Source of the DNA: Candidatus Obscuribacterales bacterium
Lineage (GTDB): Bacteria > Cyanobacteriota > Vampirovibrionia > Obscuribacterales > Obscuribacteraceae
Assembly (NCBI GenBank): GCA_019748395.1
Contig: JAIEPM010000631.1
Span: forward strand, 1 to 36,992
Direction: 5' to 3'
DNA: 36,992 nucleotides
In this document: in pieces, positions 7,436 to 16,276 of the stretch
Layout: each line of letters opens with the position of its first letter
How positions within the stretch are numbered: position 1 is the first letter of the stretch
The notes under the pieces: model-generated
The model's input: the letters and a program-made list of their open reading frames with translations, nothing else
Database searches by the model: none
Told to the model about the DNA's origin: nothing
Program-made: the position numbers and the translations under genes

Positions 7436-8881
7436 TCAGATTGCCTCGAGTTCTGCCGATCTTAAAGTGAACCAGAAACTACTGCCCTGCTCTTCGCCGC
7501 TCACACCGATTTTGCCGCCGTGTAATTCCACAAGCATTTTGCAGATTGGCAGTCCAAGACCGGTGCTGCCTTTTTTGGGGCGCTTGTCGTCAGGCACCTG
7601 TTCGAAAGGCAAAAAGATGCTTTCTCTATAAGATTCCGGCACTCCCGGTCCTTGATCTCGAATTTTAATACGGGTGAAATCACCTTCAGGCTCAGCGCTG
7701 ATTTTAATTTCGGAGCCTTTAGGACTGAATTTTAGAGCATTTCCAAGCAGGTTTATGATGATCTGCGTGATTCTTTCACGGTCTGCCACGACCAGAACTC
7801 CCTCAAGATTTGATTTTATGTCTACATTCGCAACAGCTGCAATCGACTCCAGTTCGCTGATTGAATCATTAACTACTTCCTGCATGTCGACCAGAGTTAA
7901 AGTGAGATTCAATTTGCCCGAGCGTAATTTTTCCATATCCAGAATGTCGTTTACCAGCATACTTAGACGTTTTACTACCCGTCTTGAGTTATTGATCCTT
8001 AGTTCCAGCCCTTTTTCCAGATCGCCGAACTGACCCATGGTCATGGAATCCAGCGAGATGCTGAGCGCTGTTAGCGGATTACGCAAGTCGTGGCTGACCA
8101 TTGAAACAAGCTGCTCTTTGCGCTCTTCGGTTTCCTTAAGTGAGCGATTCATGTCGTGAAAGACTCTGTCCAGATTGGCCAGCTCGTCTTTGCCGACAAT
8201 TGCTTCGTTCAGTTCCTGTCCCTGCGATAAGCGGCTTGTATTGTCGATAATCACGCTGAATCTCGATGCGAAGTCTTTGGCGAAAACAGCAAGCAATATT
8301 GCCGACATCAACATGTTGGCTGCAAAGCCGCCCAGCACCGCCGTGATGATCAGCCAGTGACTCTTTTCTATATCTTTGCTGTCTGAAGCGCCCGCTCGTG
8401 AGCGCTCTGCTATCAATTGGTCGAGACTGCTCAGGGAAGATTCGAGATCTTTGTGCAATTCACCGGCAAGCAGTGCTTTATTATTGAACTGCCGGGCTTT
8501 GACATTGAGCAGTTCTCTCATTTCGTTGAGATGTTTCAGTGTTTTTGTGAGGTTGAGTCTGGTTTCAGTGAGTGAACGAGAGCTGTCTTTCGTAGCAAGT
8601 ATCGAGAGATTTTCGGTTTTTCGGGAGAGCTTATCGTTAATTTGATCGAACGCCGGTAACAGTTTCTCATTTTGAGTAAAAGCGTAAGTGGCTAAAAGTC
8701 CGGTAGCCTTATAGCAAAGAATGCTGATATTCATGATCTCTGCGGTCTGATTTCGATATTCAAGATCCTTGTAAGTTATTTCCTCGACTGTCCGATAAAC
8801 ACCGAGCAGAACCAGCACAAAAATGAACTGCGCCAGTATTGGCGTGGAAAGCAAGATAATGACTCGTTGAAAAAAGGTCAT
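7436..8881 (-). CDS. membrane sensor histidine kinase with HAMP domain
   Basis: Sensor kinase of 481 residues. A first membrane helix (about 8-29) is followed by a helical extracytoplasmic sensor region (about 35-173) resembling four-helix CHASE3-type or MCP-like sensors. A second helix (about 176-200) leads into a HAMP linker (about 201-252). The HisKA domain carries phospho-acceptor His264 in VSHDLRNPLTA. The ATPase domain has the N box IINLLGNALKFSP, a G1 box in RDQGPGVPESY, and G2 in GSTGLGLPICKML. The response regulator follows 10 bases downstream. The sensor input is unknown. The gene begins the minus-strand run and is divergent from the solenoid-protein gene at 9122. Confidence 0.93.
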   Translation of the reverse strand: MTFFQRVIILLSTPILAQFIFVLVLLGVYRTVEEITYKDLEYRNQTAEIMNISILCYKATGLLATYAFTQNEKLLPAFDQINDKLSRKTENLSILATKDSSRSLTETRLNLTKTLKHLNEMRELLNVKARQFNNKALLAGELHKDLESSLSSLDQLIAERSRAGASDSKDIEKSHWLIITAVLGGFAANMLMSAILLAVFAKDFASRFSVIIDNTSRLSQGQELNEAIVGKDELANLDRVFHDMNRSLKETEERKEQLVSMVSHDLRNPLTALSISLDSMTMGQFGDLEKGLELRINNSRRVVKRLSMLVNDILDMEKLRSGKLNLTLTLVDMQEVVNDSISELESIAAVANVDIKSNLEGVLVVADRERITQIIINLLGNALKFSPKGSEIKISAEPEGDFTRIKIRDQGPGVPESYRESIFLPFEQVPDDKRPKKGSTGLGLPICKMLVELHGGKIGVSGEEQGSSFWFTLRSAELEAI

Positions 8882-9121
8882 TTTTGAGCCGGCAGTTTCC
8901 CTGCATAAACTTAGTGGATTCTTGCCACGGCAGAAGCAGCTTCAATCTATTGACGGCAGCTCCGACTCGGTCATGAGTCCTTATTGGACTGAGTTCTCAA
9001 ACAAAAGTGATGGAGGTCCTGCAGCTATTTGCCTTGCAGAGCCTTGAATTTGCTGCAGTTTTTTCAAAACAAGTTATTAATATCAGCTAAGTGTGGAATG
9101 AATTATTTGGAGGTCCATTAA
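8882..9121. promoter_or_regulatory. divergent intergenic region
   Basis: This 240-base gap holds the 5' sides of the histidine kinase (minus) and the solenoid protein (plus). I see no clear gene or hairpin. On the plus strand GGAGG at 9109-9113 is the ribosome site that sets the TTG start at 9122. Confidence 0.4.
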
Positions 9122-11248
9122 TTGAGTTCCGTAGCGCAGAGCAATAATTCAAGCCTGCTTTTCGGGCTGCTCATTTTCGTTCAGTTTTTGCTGGTTTGTT
9201 TTTTGATCTGGCTTGTGAATACGCCGTGGTATTGTCGCTCGTTTTATTCGCGAATGAGAGAACTTTATGCTGCAGACTTCAAAGCCGGCCCGCTTAAAGA
9301 GCCGCTGCTTTTGAGAAAAGCTCTCAAATATAGTGAACTTTCTCAATCTACTCGTTTTCCTAACCTCGATTTGATCGAAGAGTCGATTTTTCTATCGTCC
9401 TACAAGTCAAAATCGACTCTTAGCGCTTTGCAGCGCTTGAAACATGCAAGCGCAGAGGCTTCGGCCAGTCCTTGCTACAGAAGCGTTGCCGAACAAAAAC
9501 TACTGCGACAGGAATTGAGATTATGTCGTTTTGCAATTAAAAATAATGATACGGATTTTGCTGAAAAATTATTGAACGATCTTAGACTGCGGCTTCAAAA
9601 AGGTAATGCACTATTCAGTGCATCTCGCTTAAGCTTGATCAAGCAATATTTGGGAAACTTAGCTGAGCTAAAGCTCTTGCAGTCCGAGTCGGATGCTGCC
9701 TCCAGGCTGGAATCTGCTATTGAGCGTCTGCATGATCCTGAGTTTGCGAGAGCCTGGTACAAGCAAAATGGCTTCAAGACTTTTGAGCAAGATTTTCCTC
9801 AGGACTACATAGCTGAATATAATATGCAACACTTAAGCTCTGTGCCTGATCGGCAGCAGCAGTTACTTGCGCTCACCCGGGCTGTAAATGCCTGTGCTTC
9901 TGAATCGGTCCTGGATTCGAAAAGATTGCCTATTCTTTTTGATGCCTATGTTCAAGCCTCGCTTTTGAACGATAAGAAACTAAAAGAACTTATTTTTTCT
10001 GTTTGGTCTAAAACTTCTGCTTTGAAAAAACCGAGTACCGTCGACCAGGCTAAATTAATAGTCGGGTTGATAGGCTTTGTTGGTCAGAGCCCTGAGCAGG
10101 CGCGTTCAATTTTGCTTCTAGAGCGATATCTTGATTGTATGGATAGCGGGCTTGTCGACCCCAAAACGCAGGATTTCTTTATTGAGGATCTCAAACAGCA
10201 GTTAGATCAAATTCAACTGCGCGTCGATAAGGTCTCTGACTGTGAGAAGATACTGCGAATCGCAAAAAGAGTCGAGTTTTTGTGTGCTGCAAACAAAATG
10301 GATAGTTCCGGTGCTTTGGCCGAAGAGGCGCTTTGCTTTGCCCGATTGGGTAATTTTGAAAGTGCCGAAACTGCATTGCTTGCAAGTCTTTCGAAAGCAT
10401 CGAGTTTTCATAGGAACAAGAATTCAGAAGCAAATATGCTTGCACTATCAAGAGCTGTTCTTTCATACTTGCAAGCAAGTGCGCAAATCGATCGTGAGCA
10501 AGCTCTACTCAATCTTATTGTTGCCAACAAGGAGTGGTCTGCTGAGAATCGGGTCAAATTTATGCTGGATGCGGCAGAAATTTATCACAAGAAGAATGAT
10601 GATAAAAAATGGCGAAAAATTTGCGAAGAACTTGCATCGATGGAGCAGAAAGCTGATTTTTCCAGAGAGACCAGGGATGACGTTCGAGAATATCTTTTGC
10701 GCTCATACATCTGGCAGGAAAAGACTTTAGCTGCTGAGCAGCTCTATTTGAAATTCCTGGACCAGAGTAAAAGTAAACCCGCACAATTTGAAGAACTGAC
10801 AAGAATGGAACTGAGTTGGTTTAGAGCAAGACCTAGTTACAATGCCGAATACAAGCGAATGGCTCTGAAGGGAGAATTTCCAGATCGGATTTGTTACGAT
10901 GCTCTTGATTTTAGTGAAAAATATCAAAGAGATCCGGAAAAACGCGCATTTATCTATCTCTGGGCTGCTCAATACGAGTTTTGTAAGGATAATAAGAAGA
11001 CCTGTATAGAGCTATGCGACAAGGCTTTGAAAGGGCAATCTTTTGAAACAGCTGCCTCATTTCTGCCGGCTCTTTACTTAAAAGCCGTGGCTGAGGGCAA
11101 GAATCCCGAGCTCCCTTCCGACCGGATAAAGTGTAAAGCCGGAACGAAGAGCGAAATGGAATGTGAATGGTCCATGTTATACACGGCCGGCTGCAAAAAA
11201 GCTTCGGATAAATTGCGGCTGATGATTCCGCGCGTAGATGAGATCTAA
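9122..11248 (+). CDS. membrane-anchored TPR/alpha-solenoid protein, TTG start
   Basis: A 708-residue protein with one N-terminal membrane helix (about residues 12-35). The rest is an almost wholly alpha-helical body with TPR-like helix pairs, such as ALAEEALCFARLGNFESAE at about 392-410. The C-terminal part has a TPR-like pair around AFIYLWAAQYEFCKDNKKTC. No catalytic motif is visible, so a scaffold or protein-binding role is likely. The start is TTG at 9122. It is supported by GGAGG eight bases upstream and by the absence of a better ATG before the membrane helix. The gene stands alone on the plus strand and is divergent from the histidine kinase. I do not recognise a named family. Confidence 0.8.
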   Translation: MSSVAQSNNSSLLFGLLIFVQFLLVCFLIWLVNTPWYCRSFYSRMRELYAADFKAGPLKEPLLLRKALKYSELSQSTRFPNLDLIEESIFLSSYKSKSTLSALQRLKHASAEASASPCYRSVAEQKLLRQELRLCRFAIKNNDTDFAEKLLNDLRLRLQKGNALFSASRLSLIKQYLGNLAELKLLQSESDAASRLESAIERLHDPEFARAWYKQNGFKTFEQDFPQDYIAEYNMQHLSSVPDRQQQLLALTRAVNACASESVLDSKRLPILFDAYVQASLLNDKKLKELIFSVWSKTSALKKPSTVDQAKLIVGLIGFVGQSPEQARSILLLERYLDCMDSGLVDPKTQDFFIEDLKQQLDQIQLRVDKVSDCEKILRIAKRVEFLCAANKMDSSGALAEEALCFARLGNFESAETALLASLSKASSFHRNKNSEANMLALSRAVLSYLQASAQIDREQALLNLIVANKEWSAENRVKFMLDAAEIYHKKNDDKKWRKICEELASMEQKADFSRETRDDVREYLLRSYIWQEKTLAAEQLYLKFLDQSKSKPAQFEELTRMELSWFRARPSYNAEYKRMALKGEFPDRICYDALDFSEKYQRDPEKRAFIYLWAAQYEFCKDNKKTCIELCDKALKGQSFETAASFLPALYLKAVAEGKNPELPSDRIKCKAGTKSEMECEWSMLYTAGCKKASDKLRLMIPRVDEI

Positions 11249-11290
11249 GAATCTGGGCTGAAGGCAGCTTTGGGAGTAATACGGCGGCTT

Positions 11291-11331
11291 GCCAAGTTTC
11301 TGCCAGATTCTTGCCGAGATTTTGCCAGTGG
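11291..11331. repeat. 11-base tandem repeat
   Basis: Directly after the solenoid gene are GCCAAGTTTCT, GCCAGATTCTT, GCCGAGATTTT and a partial GCCAGTGG, back to back with an exact 11-base period. CCAGATTCT at 11303-11311 is also the inverted partner of AGAATCTGG at 11248-11256, which overlaps the stop codon. Confidence 0.6.
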
Positions 11332-11402
11332 TCCAAGCTTAGAATTCACCCAGGCGAGAATCAGAGTTCATGGGTTGGGTAAATGATCCGGAGGTTATCG
11401 GG

Positions 11403-11846
11403 ATGAGCGATTTGCATGAAGATCCGTCATGGCAGCGTGAGGCGAAAAACGTTGCACATAAGCTGGATCACAATGATCTTCAAGGTGCGCAGGAATCGAT
11501 GCGCCGCGATTTGTGGCAACTTCAGAACGACCCCCGAGCGCAGCACGAATTTATAAATATGGTAAGCAATTTTGACCGTAAAGGTGCCGGAGCAGACATG
11601 CTTATTTCTCGAGCGCAGGACGGTAAGGAATTCTGGCAGATTCTGCCTCCCAACTATAACGATGCTCGTTACCCTGTACCTGTACCGCCGCCTGTTCCCA
11701 TGCCCGCTCCTGAGGTGGTCGTAGTTGAGCCTCAAAGACCGTCTGCAGGCGAAAAATTTGTTGAAGGTATCGTGACTGGTGCAGGGGTTGGTATCGGACT
11801 CGGTATTATGAACAGAGTTTTCAACGGAGGACACAGACACCGCTGA
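11403..11846 (+). CDS. small proline-rich protein of unknown function
   Basis: A 147-residue protein that I do not recognise. Residues 1-80 are charged and helical (HEDPSWQREAKNVAHKL, ESMRRDLWQLQNDPRAQHEF). Residues about 84-110 are rich in Pro and Val (PVPVPPPVPMPAPEVVVVEP). The C-terminus has a Gly-rich hydrophobic stretch (IVTGAGVGIGLGIMNRVF) ending in His and Arg. The glycine pattern resembles a short glycine-zipper membrane segment. I take the ATG at 11403 because GGAGG lies eight bases upstream. An in-frame ATG at 11370 has no such site. The gene ends at a strong terminator and precedes the large leader-bearing protein on the same strand. Confidence 0.7.
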   Translation: MSDLHEDPSWQREAKNVAHKLDHNDLQGAQESMRRDLWQLQNDPRAQHEFINMVSNFDRKGAGADMLISRAQDGKEFWQILPPNYNDARYPVPVPPPVPMPAPEVVVVEPQRPSAGEKFVEGIVTGAGVGIGLGIMNRVFNGGHRHR

Positions 11847-11891
11847 GTTCTAAATATAGTTTTGCGTTCAAGCCGTTCTTGAGCGCATCCC

Positions 11892-11924
11892 GGACAGGCA
11901 ATTCACCTCTGCCTGTTCTTTTTT
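11892..11924 (+). terminator. rho-independent terminator
   Basis: GGACAGGCA and TGCCTGTTC form a 9-bp stem with one G-T pair around a 9-base loop, followed by TTTTTT. It lies 45 bases after the stop of the small proline-rich gene and isolates it from the large gene at 12165. Confidence 0.9.
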
Positions 11925-12164
11925 CTTTTTCCTCTCTCTGAGATTAGTCCACTGACTTTGATACAAAATAGGACATGGGCTGGTCTTTTCTTAACGGAGT
12001 CTTTGGATGATTTTGAGTCCATTTCATTTTCAGAAATGAAGCCCCTCGGCGATGTCAAGGTTCTCCACGAAATCCTCACGAATGTCGTTCATAGTTGATA
12101 AATTACTGCTCTGCCTGGGCATCTAAGTATTTGTCTGGACATCCATATTTCCTTGGGGATAACA
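11925..12164 (+). promoter_or_regulatory. leader region of the double-glycine protein gene
   Basis: No gene is visible in this gap of about 240 bases. It contains one perfect small hairpin, TTCATTT-TCAG-AAATGAA at 12023-12040, of unknown role, and the ribosome site GGGG (12156-12159) five bases before the ATG at 12165. I could not pick a convincing -35/-10 pair. Confidence 0.35.
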
Positions 12165-15098
12165 ATGAAGAAACATCATAAAAACTCTGAGAATTCGAAT
12201 GGAGATTCGATTTTTCAGGACCTCGAAGTGGTCGAGGATGTTACGGACGAGTCGATGGCTGATATCGTTGGCGGGCAGGCCCGCTGGGTGGGCCTGGGCG
12301 TCGTCGGACAGAGGGGGCAGATTGCCCTGGGTGACAACGCCAACGCCGGTGGTTTGATAGCAGATCAAAGCAAGTGGCTCAAAGGAGAGCTTGAGAATGC
12401 CTATGAGCAGGGAGAGGCTAACGCTCAAGCCTACGGGGCCGATCTGCCCGAAGGTGAGATCAAAGCCAGTATAAATCAGCTTGATAGCGATATGCTGGAA
12501 AATGATGTTATGCTCAACGCGCACGGGGTCAAAGAATTCGTTTCTGCCTGGGAATCAAACCTGAATTCCCAGATTCCACAAGGCGAAGGAATACCTGAGC
12601 TGCAGGGCTTCGGGCATCAGATTGAGCAAGCTTGGCTTCAACATGAGGCTTCGCAAGCCGCTGCCGCTGCCAGCGACCCGACCACCACGGGCTCTAGCGG
12701 AAGTGTCACGGCAGGGCTTGAGATGCATCAGTCCACAGCTTCCGGTCAAGCTATCCTTGGACAGGTGCAAGCAATAGTTTCTGAACTGGAATCGGCTAAC
12801 CAGGGCATAGCAGGCGATCCTGATGCACTTATCGTGAAAGATGGAGCAAAGCTTCTCTGTACTCTGGAAGAATCTCAACACACGCTCACCTATGCGGGAG
12901 AGCAACAGTTCATGGCGAATGTGAGTGAGAAGTTCCTAGAACAAACCGAGGCAAATCCAGGCTCTACGCCATACACCGAGAGCCTTTCGTACGGCAACAT
13001 TACCTCTTCCGAACTAAAGCAAGCGGCGGTCAATCTCTCTGTCGGCGATTCTGCACTTCTTTCCAGTATGGAACAGACCGTTGAGTCCGACTATGCTCAA
13101 TATCATCTTTCAGGTTCTAACCTGAGCAAGCAGCAATTAGACCAGCAAGTCAGCAGTGCCGCAGTATCTGTGATTGAGCAAAATGTGCTTATCTCCAGCT
13201 CCGATGGAGCGGCGATCATCAATGCAGTGGAGACTCAAGACAACATAGTTCTTGGAAAACAGGTAACGGCCATCAATGAGGCTATTTCCTCCGATACTGA
13301 AAAGGCTTCTCAGACTGGATTTTATAGTGGTGCGCAGGAGACCCCAGAACAGGTTTCGGCGGTTGAGGCTATGGCGATCAGTTACGCAAACTCCGGTGAA
13401 TTGAATCAATCAGAGGCGGCAAAGATAATAGTACAAGTTGAAAATCAGAGTGGTGTCACATTGGCTCGTCAGGAATTCGGGATGCTTGAAGACCTGGAAA
13501 TACAGGCAGCCTGGGCCAAGAATTACATACAAGGGACCGCGCCGACTGCCTCTGACTTAGCTGCAGACATTAGTGCAGTCAATCAAAATGACCAAGGACA
13601 GGCTTTGAGGCACTTGGCTATTTCTCAGGAAATTGAGCAGGTTGAGCAGATCTCCGGTTTATCGGGCGCGATTGCATCAAAGATGGCGACTGAATACATC
13701 GAAGCTGCTGACCAGCAGGTTCAGGTGTTTAATCTCCACGACCCGAACCTAAGTGCTGCGCAGATCAAAGCTGAAGTTGAACAGGTAATAACAAATCCAA
13801 ATACTGGATCCATACAGGAAATGACCGAAAATGCAATTAAAATTGTAGAGCAGGAATCTGGTGTCACTAAAGCAACAGAAGCCTTTGCTACAGCAGAAGC
13901 AGAGATAAATTATGTGGAGACTAATATTCCCTACAACACAATAATCGGCGGTCAGCATGTGGCGCAGGACCTGTCTCAGGAAGCTACGGAGATCAAATCA
14001 TTTGCCGCTAACCTGAATACTTCGGAGCTGGTAACGGATGTTGTTAGAGCATATGAGAACACTCATGGTTTAACCCTCGGCTTAGTTGAAGAGGCTATTT
14101 ACACAGATATTGACACGGCAAACTCTCATGAAACCTTCATTTCGCCTACTCAGGTTGATCCCCTGGTGGCTCAGGACGCTGCGTCCATCATGAACACCTT
14201 TCATCTAAATAACCTTGATTCAAGTTTTGTACTTCAGTCACGAGAGTCAATTCTGAATTCAATCGTTCAGAGTGTCGAAGACAACACCGGTGTTACAAAC
14301 GCACTGAACGAAAACGCGCATTATATCGCGCTGCAGGATCTTGGCAGCTGGAATCTGGGTAAGGAGATGGCCGGGTTGAAATATGTAGACCCTACATTGG
14401 AAAAGGCCGTTGTTGGGACACTCTGGGCTTCAACGGCGGTGACGGCGCTGGCGGGAGTTGCAAGCATTGCAAGTGCGGGAATGGCGTTCTTCGCTGCAGA
14501 GCCTACCGTTGCTGCAGCTGAGGCGGGAACGACCGCAGCGACAGTTGCGGCTGAAACCGCTGGAACAAGCACTATATCCGGTGCTCTTTCCGAGGTTAGC
14601 AATGCCGTTGCCGATACGTTTTTGAAAGGTATGATTCAAACCTTTGACGCTGCTGCTCAAATATCGTCCATCTCAATCACAGACGGCTTGAATGCTGCAG
14701 CTAATGCTGTTTTGAGGGGGATGACTGCGCCGCTCGACTCTATTTCGTCATGGTCCAACGCCACTATTGACTGGGCTCGGGTAGTTCAGGTCAGTGCAAG
14801 TAGCGGTGCAAGAGAACTGAGCTATCAAGAATTGGGCACTGCTGCATATGACACGGTTCCCGATGCAGCCCAGATTCCACAGTATGAAGCTGAGCTGTCA
14901 GCGGCTCAAACCGAATTAAACAGTTTCCGATTGACAAATTTCTTTGTCAGCCGGGCCACACCAGGTCCCATAGGCATGGGAATACACATGTCTCTCGGCT
15001 TAGCTGGAGTGTCAGGTGTGGGTGGGATCGGTTACGGAACAGGCGTGGCGATCCGAGATGAAATTAACTACCTTAAAGAACACAATGATCTCAATTGA
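12165..15098 (+). CDS. large repeat protein with double-glycine export leader
   Basis: A 977-residue protein of no family I can name. Residues 1-37 form a double-glycine leader: hydrophobic Val26, Met31 and Ile34 sit at -12, -7 and -4 before the Gly36-Gly37 cleavage pair, with acidic residues between. Such leaders are cut by C39-peptidase ABC exporters, so export by a type I-like route is expected. The body is helical and built of repeats of about 69 residues. The motif V-E-x-x-S/T-G-V/L-T recurs at residues 355, 425, 493, 561, 630 and 704, with weaker copies near 234 and 302. After the repeats come a hydrophobic Ala-rich stretch (about 755-800) and a Gly-rich end (about 935-965). There is no cysteine-rich or catalytic motif. 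The ATG at 12165 is chosen over an in-frame TTG at 12153. No exporter is encoded in the window. Confidence 0.82.
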   Translation: MKKHHKNSENSNGDSIFQDLEVVEDVTDESMADIVGGQARWVGLGVVGQRGQIALGDNANAGGLIADQSKWLKGELENAYEQGEANAQAYGADLPEGEIKASINQLDSDMLENDVMLNAHGVKEFVSAWESNLNSQIPQGEGIPELQGFGHQIEQAWLQHEASQAAAAASDPTTTGSSGSVTAGLEMHQSTASGQAILGQVQAIVSELESANQGIAGDPDALIVKDGAKLLCTLEESQHTLTYAGEQQFMANVSEKFLEQTEANPGSTPYTESLSYGNITSSELKQAAVNLSVGDSALLSSMEQTVESDYAQYHLSGSNLSKQQLDQQVSSAAVSVIEQNVLISSSDGAAIINAVETQDNIVLGKQVTAINEAISSDTEKASQTGFYSGAQETPEQVSAVEAMAISYANSGELNQSEAAKIIVQVENQSGVTLARQEFGMLEDLEIQAAWAKNYIQGTAPTASDLAADISAVNQNDQGQALRHLAISQEIEQVEQISGLSGAIASKMATEYIEAADQQVQVFNLHDPNLSAAQIKAEVEQVITNPNTGSIQEMTENAIKIVEQESGVTKATEAFATAEAEINYVETNIPYNTIIGGQHVAQDLSQEATEIKSFAANLNTSELVTDVVRAYENTHGLTLGLVEEAIYTDIDTANSHETFISPTQVDPLVAQDAASIMNTFHLNNLDSSFVLQSRESILNSIVQSVEDNTGVTNALNENAHYIALQDLGSWNLGKEMAGLKYVDPTLEKAVVGTLWASTAVTALAGVASIASAGMAFFAAEPTVAAAEAGTTAATVAAETAGTSTISGALSEVSNAVADTFLKGMIQTFDAAAQISSISITDGLNAAANAVLRGMTAPLDSISSWSNATIDWARVVQVSASSGARELSYQELGTAAYDTVPDAAQIPQYEAELSAAQTELNSFRLTNFFVSRATPGPIGMGIHMSLGLAGVSGVGGIGYGTGVAIRDEINYLKEHNDLN

Positions 15099-15283
15099 AC
15101 ATTCAGGTAAATAAGTTCTGCTGAACTTCGACCTGCAATAATCACGCATTACCCACATTTATCGCTCATGATTGGAAAGTCGAGAAATAACTGGCCAGGG
15201 GTTTTTGCCTGCTTAAGGATTCGCGATAAGACCGGCATTTTGTCCGTCCAGGGTTGACATGTCTCTACGAACGGGCATCTTGA

Positions 15284-16276
15284 CCTTGCGAGCCTAACGT
15301 GTGGCCACGAGCCTGCATTCTCAATGATGAGAATCAAAATTCAGTTCCGGAAAGCGAACGTGTGACCGTGAGCAAGAATCAACTGGCGGCATACGCTATT
15401 GCCCTAGAGTCTGCTGAGGCGATCACAACCGATGCCTCTCTTGCTAATCAAGTGCGAAGAGCCGTTGAGAATAGTAATGGAATTACATACGATATGGCGG
15501 AGACAGCGGTTAGAAAGGCTGACGATGCCACTTTTGTGAATGGAAGCAATGAAAGCTACCTGAGTCAGCAACAGGTCCAAGAGATCAATAGCCACCTGGC
15601 CGCTGATGTCCGCGAAGTGATGAGCGAAAACAATCACAGTGTAGGTAGCGACAGGCAAAAGCAGATCATGGCTATTGCGGCTCAAGTAGAGTATTACCAA
15701 GGACCTCGCCGTGGCGAACGCCAGTAACGAGATGAGCAGTCACAACCCGTTTGAGGATACTCATGTATCGGCTACTTCAATAAAGGACTCGAGATTGCAA
15801 CGGATGTGACCCTTGGCTTGCTTGAGATCACCTGTGCAGTTGCAGGGTCCGCGGCCTGTGTTGCCGGGGCTGGTGCGGCGGTCGCTGAGGCTGGTACTGA
15901 GGCTGCCGACGTGGCAACTACCGGCGGCTGTGCTGGGACGACAGCTGCGAATGCCGAGATGCTCGATGGCGAAGGCACAGCTCTTGCGGTTAACGCCGCT
16001 AACGCAACCAAGACTGCTGAAGGGGTTATACAGGAAGTGAAGTGCAATGCTACGAATGCGGCGGAAGAGGCTTCACCTGCATTGGCTAATGCAGAATCTA
16101 AGCTTGAGACGATTGCTTAAGACGCAAAAGCAGTCAAATGGAAAGCGTGGATTCGAAAAGACAAACCTCGACTGAGAGATATTTGGAATTCACTCGGTGC
16201 GGGTTCTCAGGCTGACCAGTTGCTCATGAAAATCTCTAACTGTCTCGGGTTTTATAGACCCGTGCCTTCCGGCTAA
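15284..16276 (+). pseudogene. decayed partial copy of the double-glycine repeat protein
   Basis: This stretch encodes broken pieces homologous to the 3' half of the gene upstream. Frame one from 15284 reads VRRAVENSNGITYDMAETAV, which matches a repeat unit (VVRAYENTHGLTLGLVEEAI), and continues to a stop at 15725. A second frame (about 15683-15806) reads DLAVANASNEMSSHNPFED, matching GVTNALNENAHYIALQDL. The first frame then resumes as YFNKGLEIATDVTLGLLEI and an Ala-rich hydrophobic stretch like that of the parent. It meets a stop at 16118, and stays open to 16274. At least two frameshifts and two or three stops are needed. No start codon with a ribosome site or leader peptide is present, so it is a remnant of a tandem duplicate, not a working gene. 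Confidence 0.75.

Noticed and set aside
11248-11311. Inverted repeat AGAATCTGG/CCAGATTCT as a terminator of the solenoid gene
   Set aside because: The loop of 46 bases is too long and no T-run follows, so it does not fit a rho-independent terminator.
12023-12040. Perfect 7-bp hairpin upstream of the double-glycine gene as a terminator or operator
   Set aside because: It is AT-rich with no T-run and no second copy, so I noted it only within the leader region.
12555-12905. Minus-strand ORF of 116 codons inside the repeat-protein gene, and similar antisense ORFs elsewhere
   Set aside because: These are shadows of the well-supported plus-strand gene, with no ribosome site and no recognisable protein features.
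15299-15727. Treating the 142-codon ORF as a separate small gene
   Set aside because: Its GTG start has no ribosome site, and its sequence is a repeat unit of the gene upstream that continues, with frame changes, past the stop. Pseudogene is the better reading.
15806-16120. Treating the 104-codon Ala-rich ORF as a small membrane protein or bacteriocin
   Set aside because: It is in the same frame as the preceding fragment and lines up with the Ala-rich part of the parent protein. It has a GTG start without a ribosome site.
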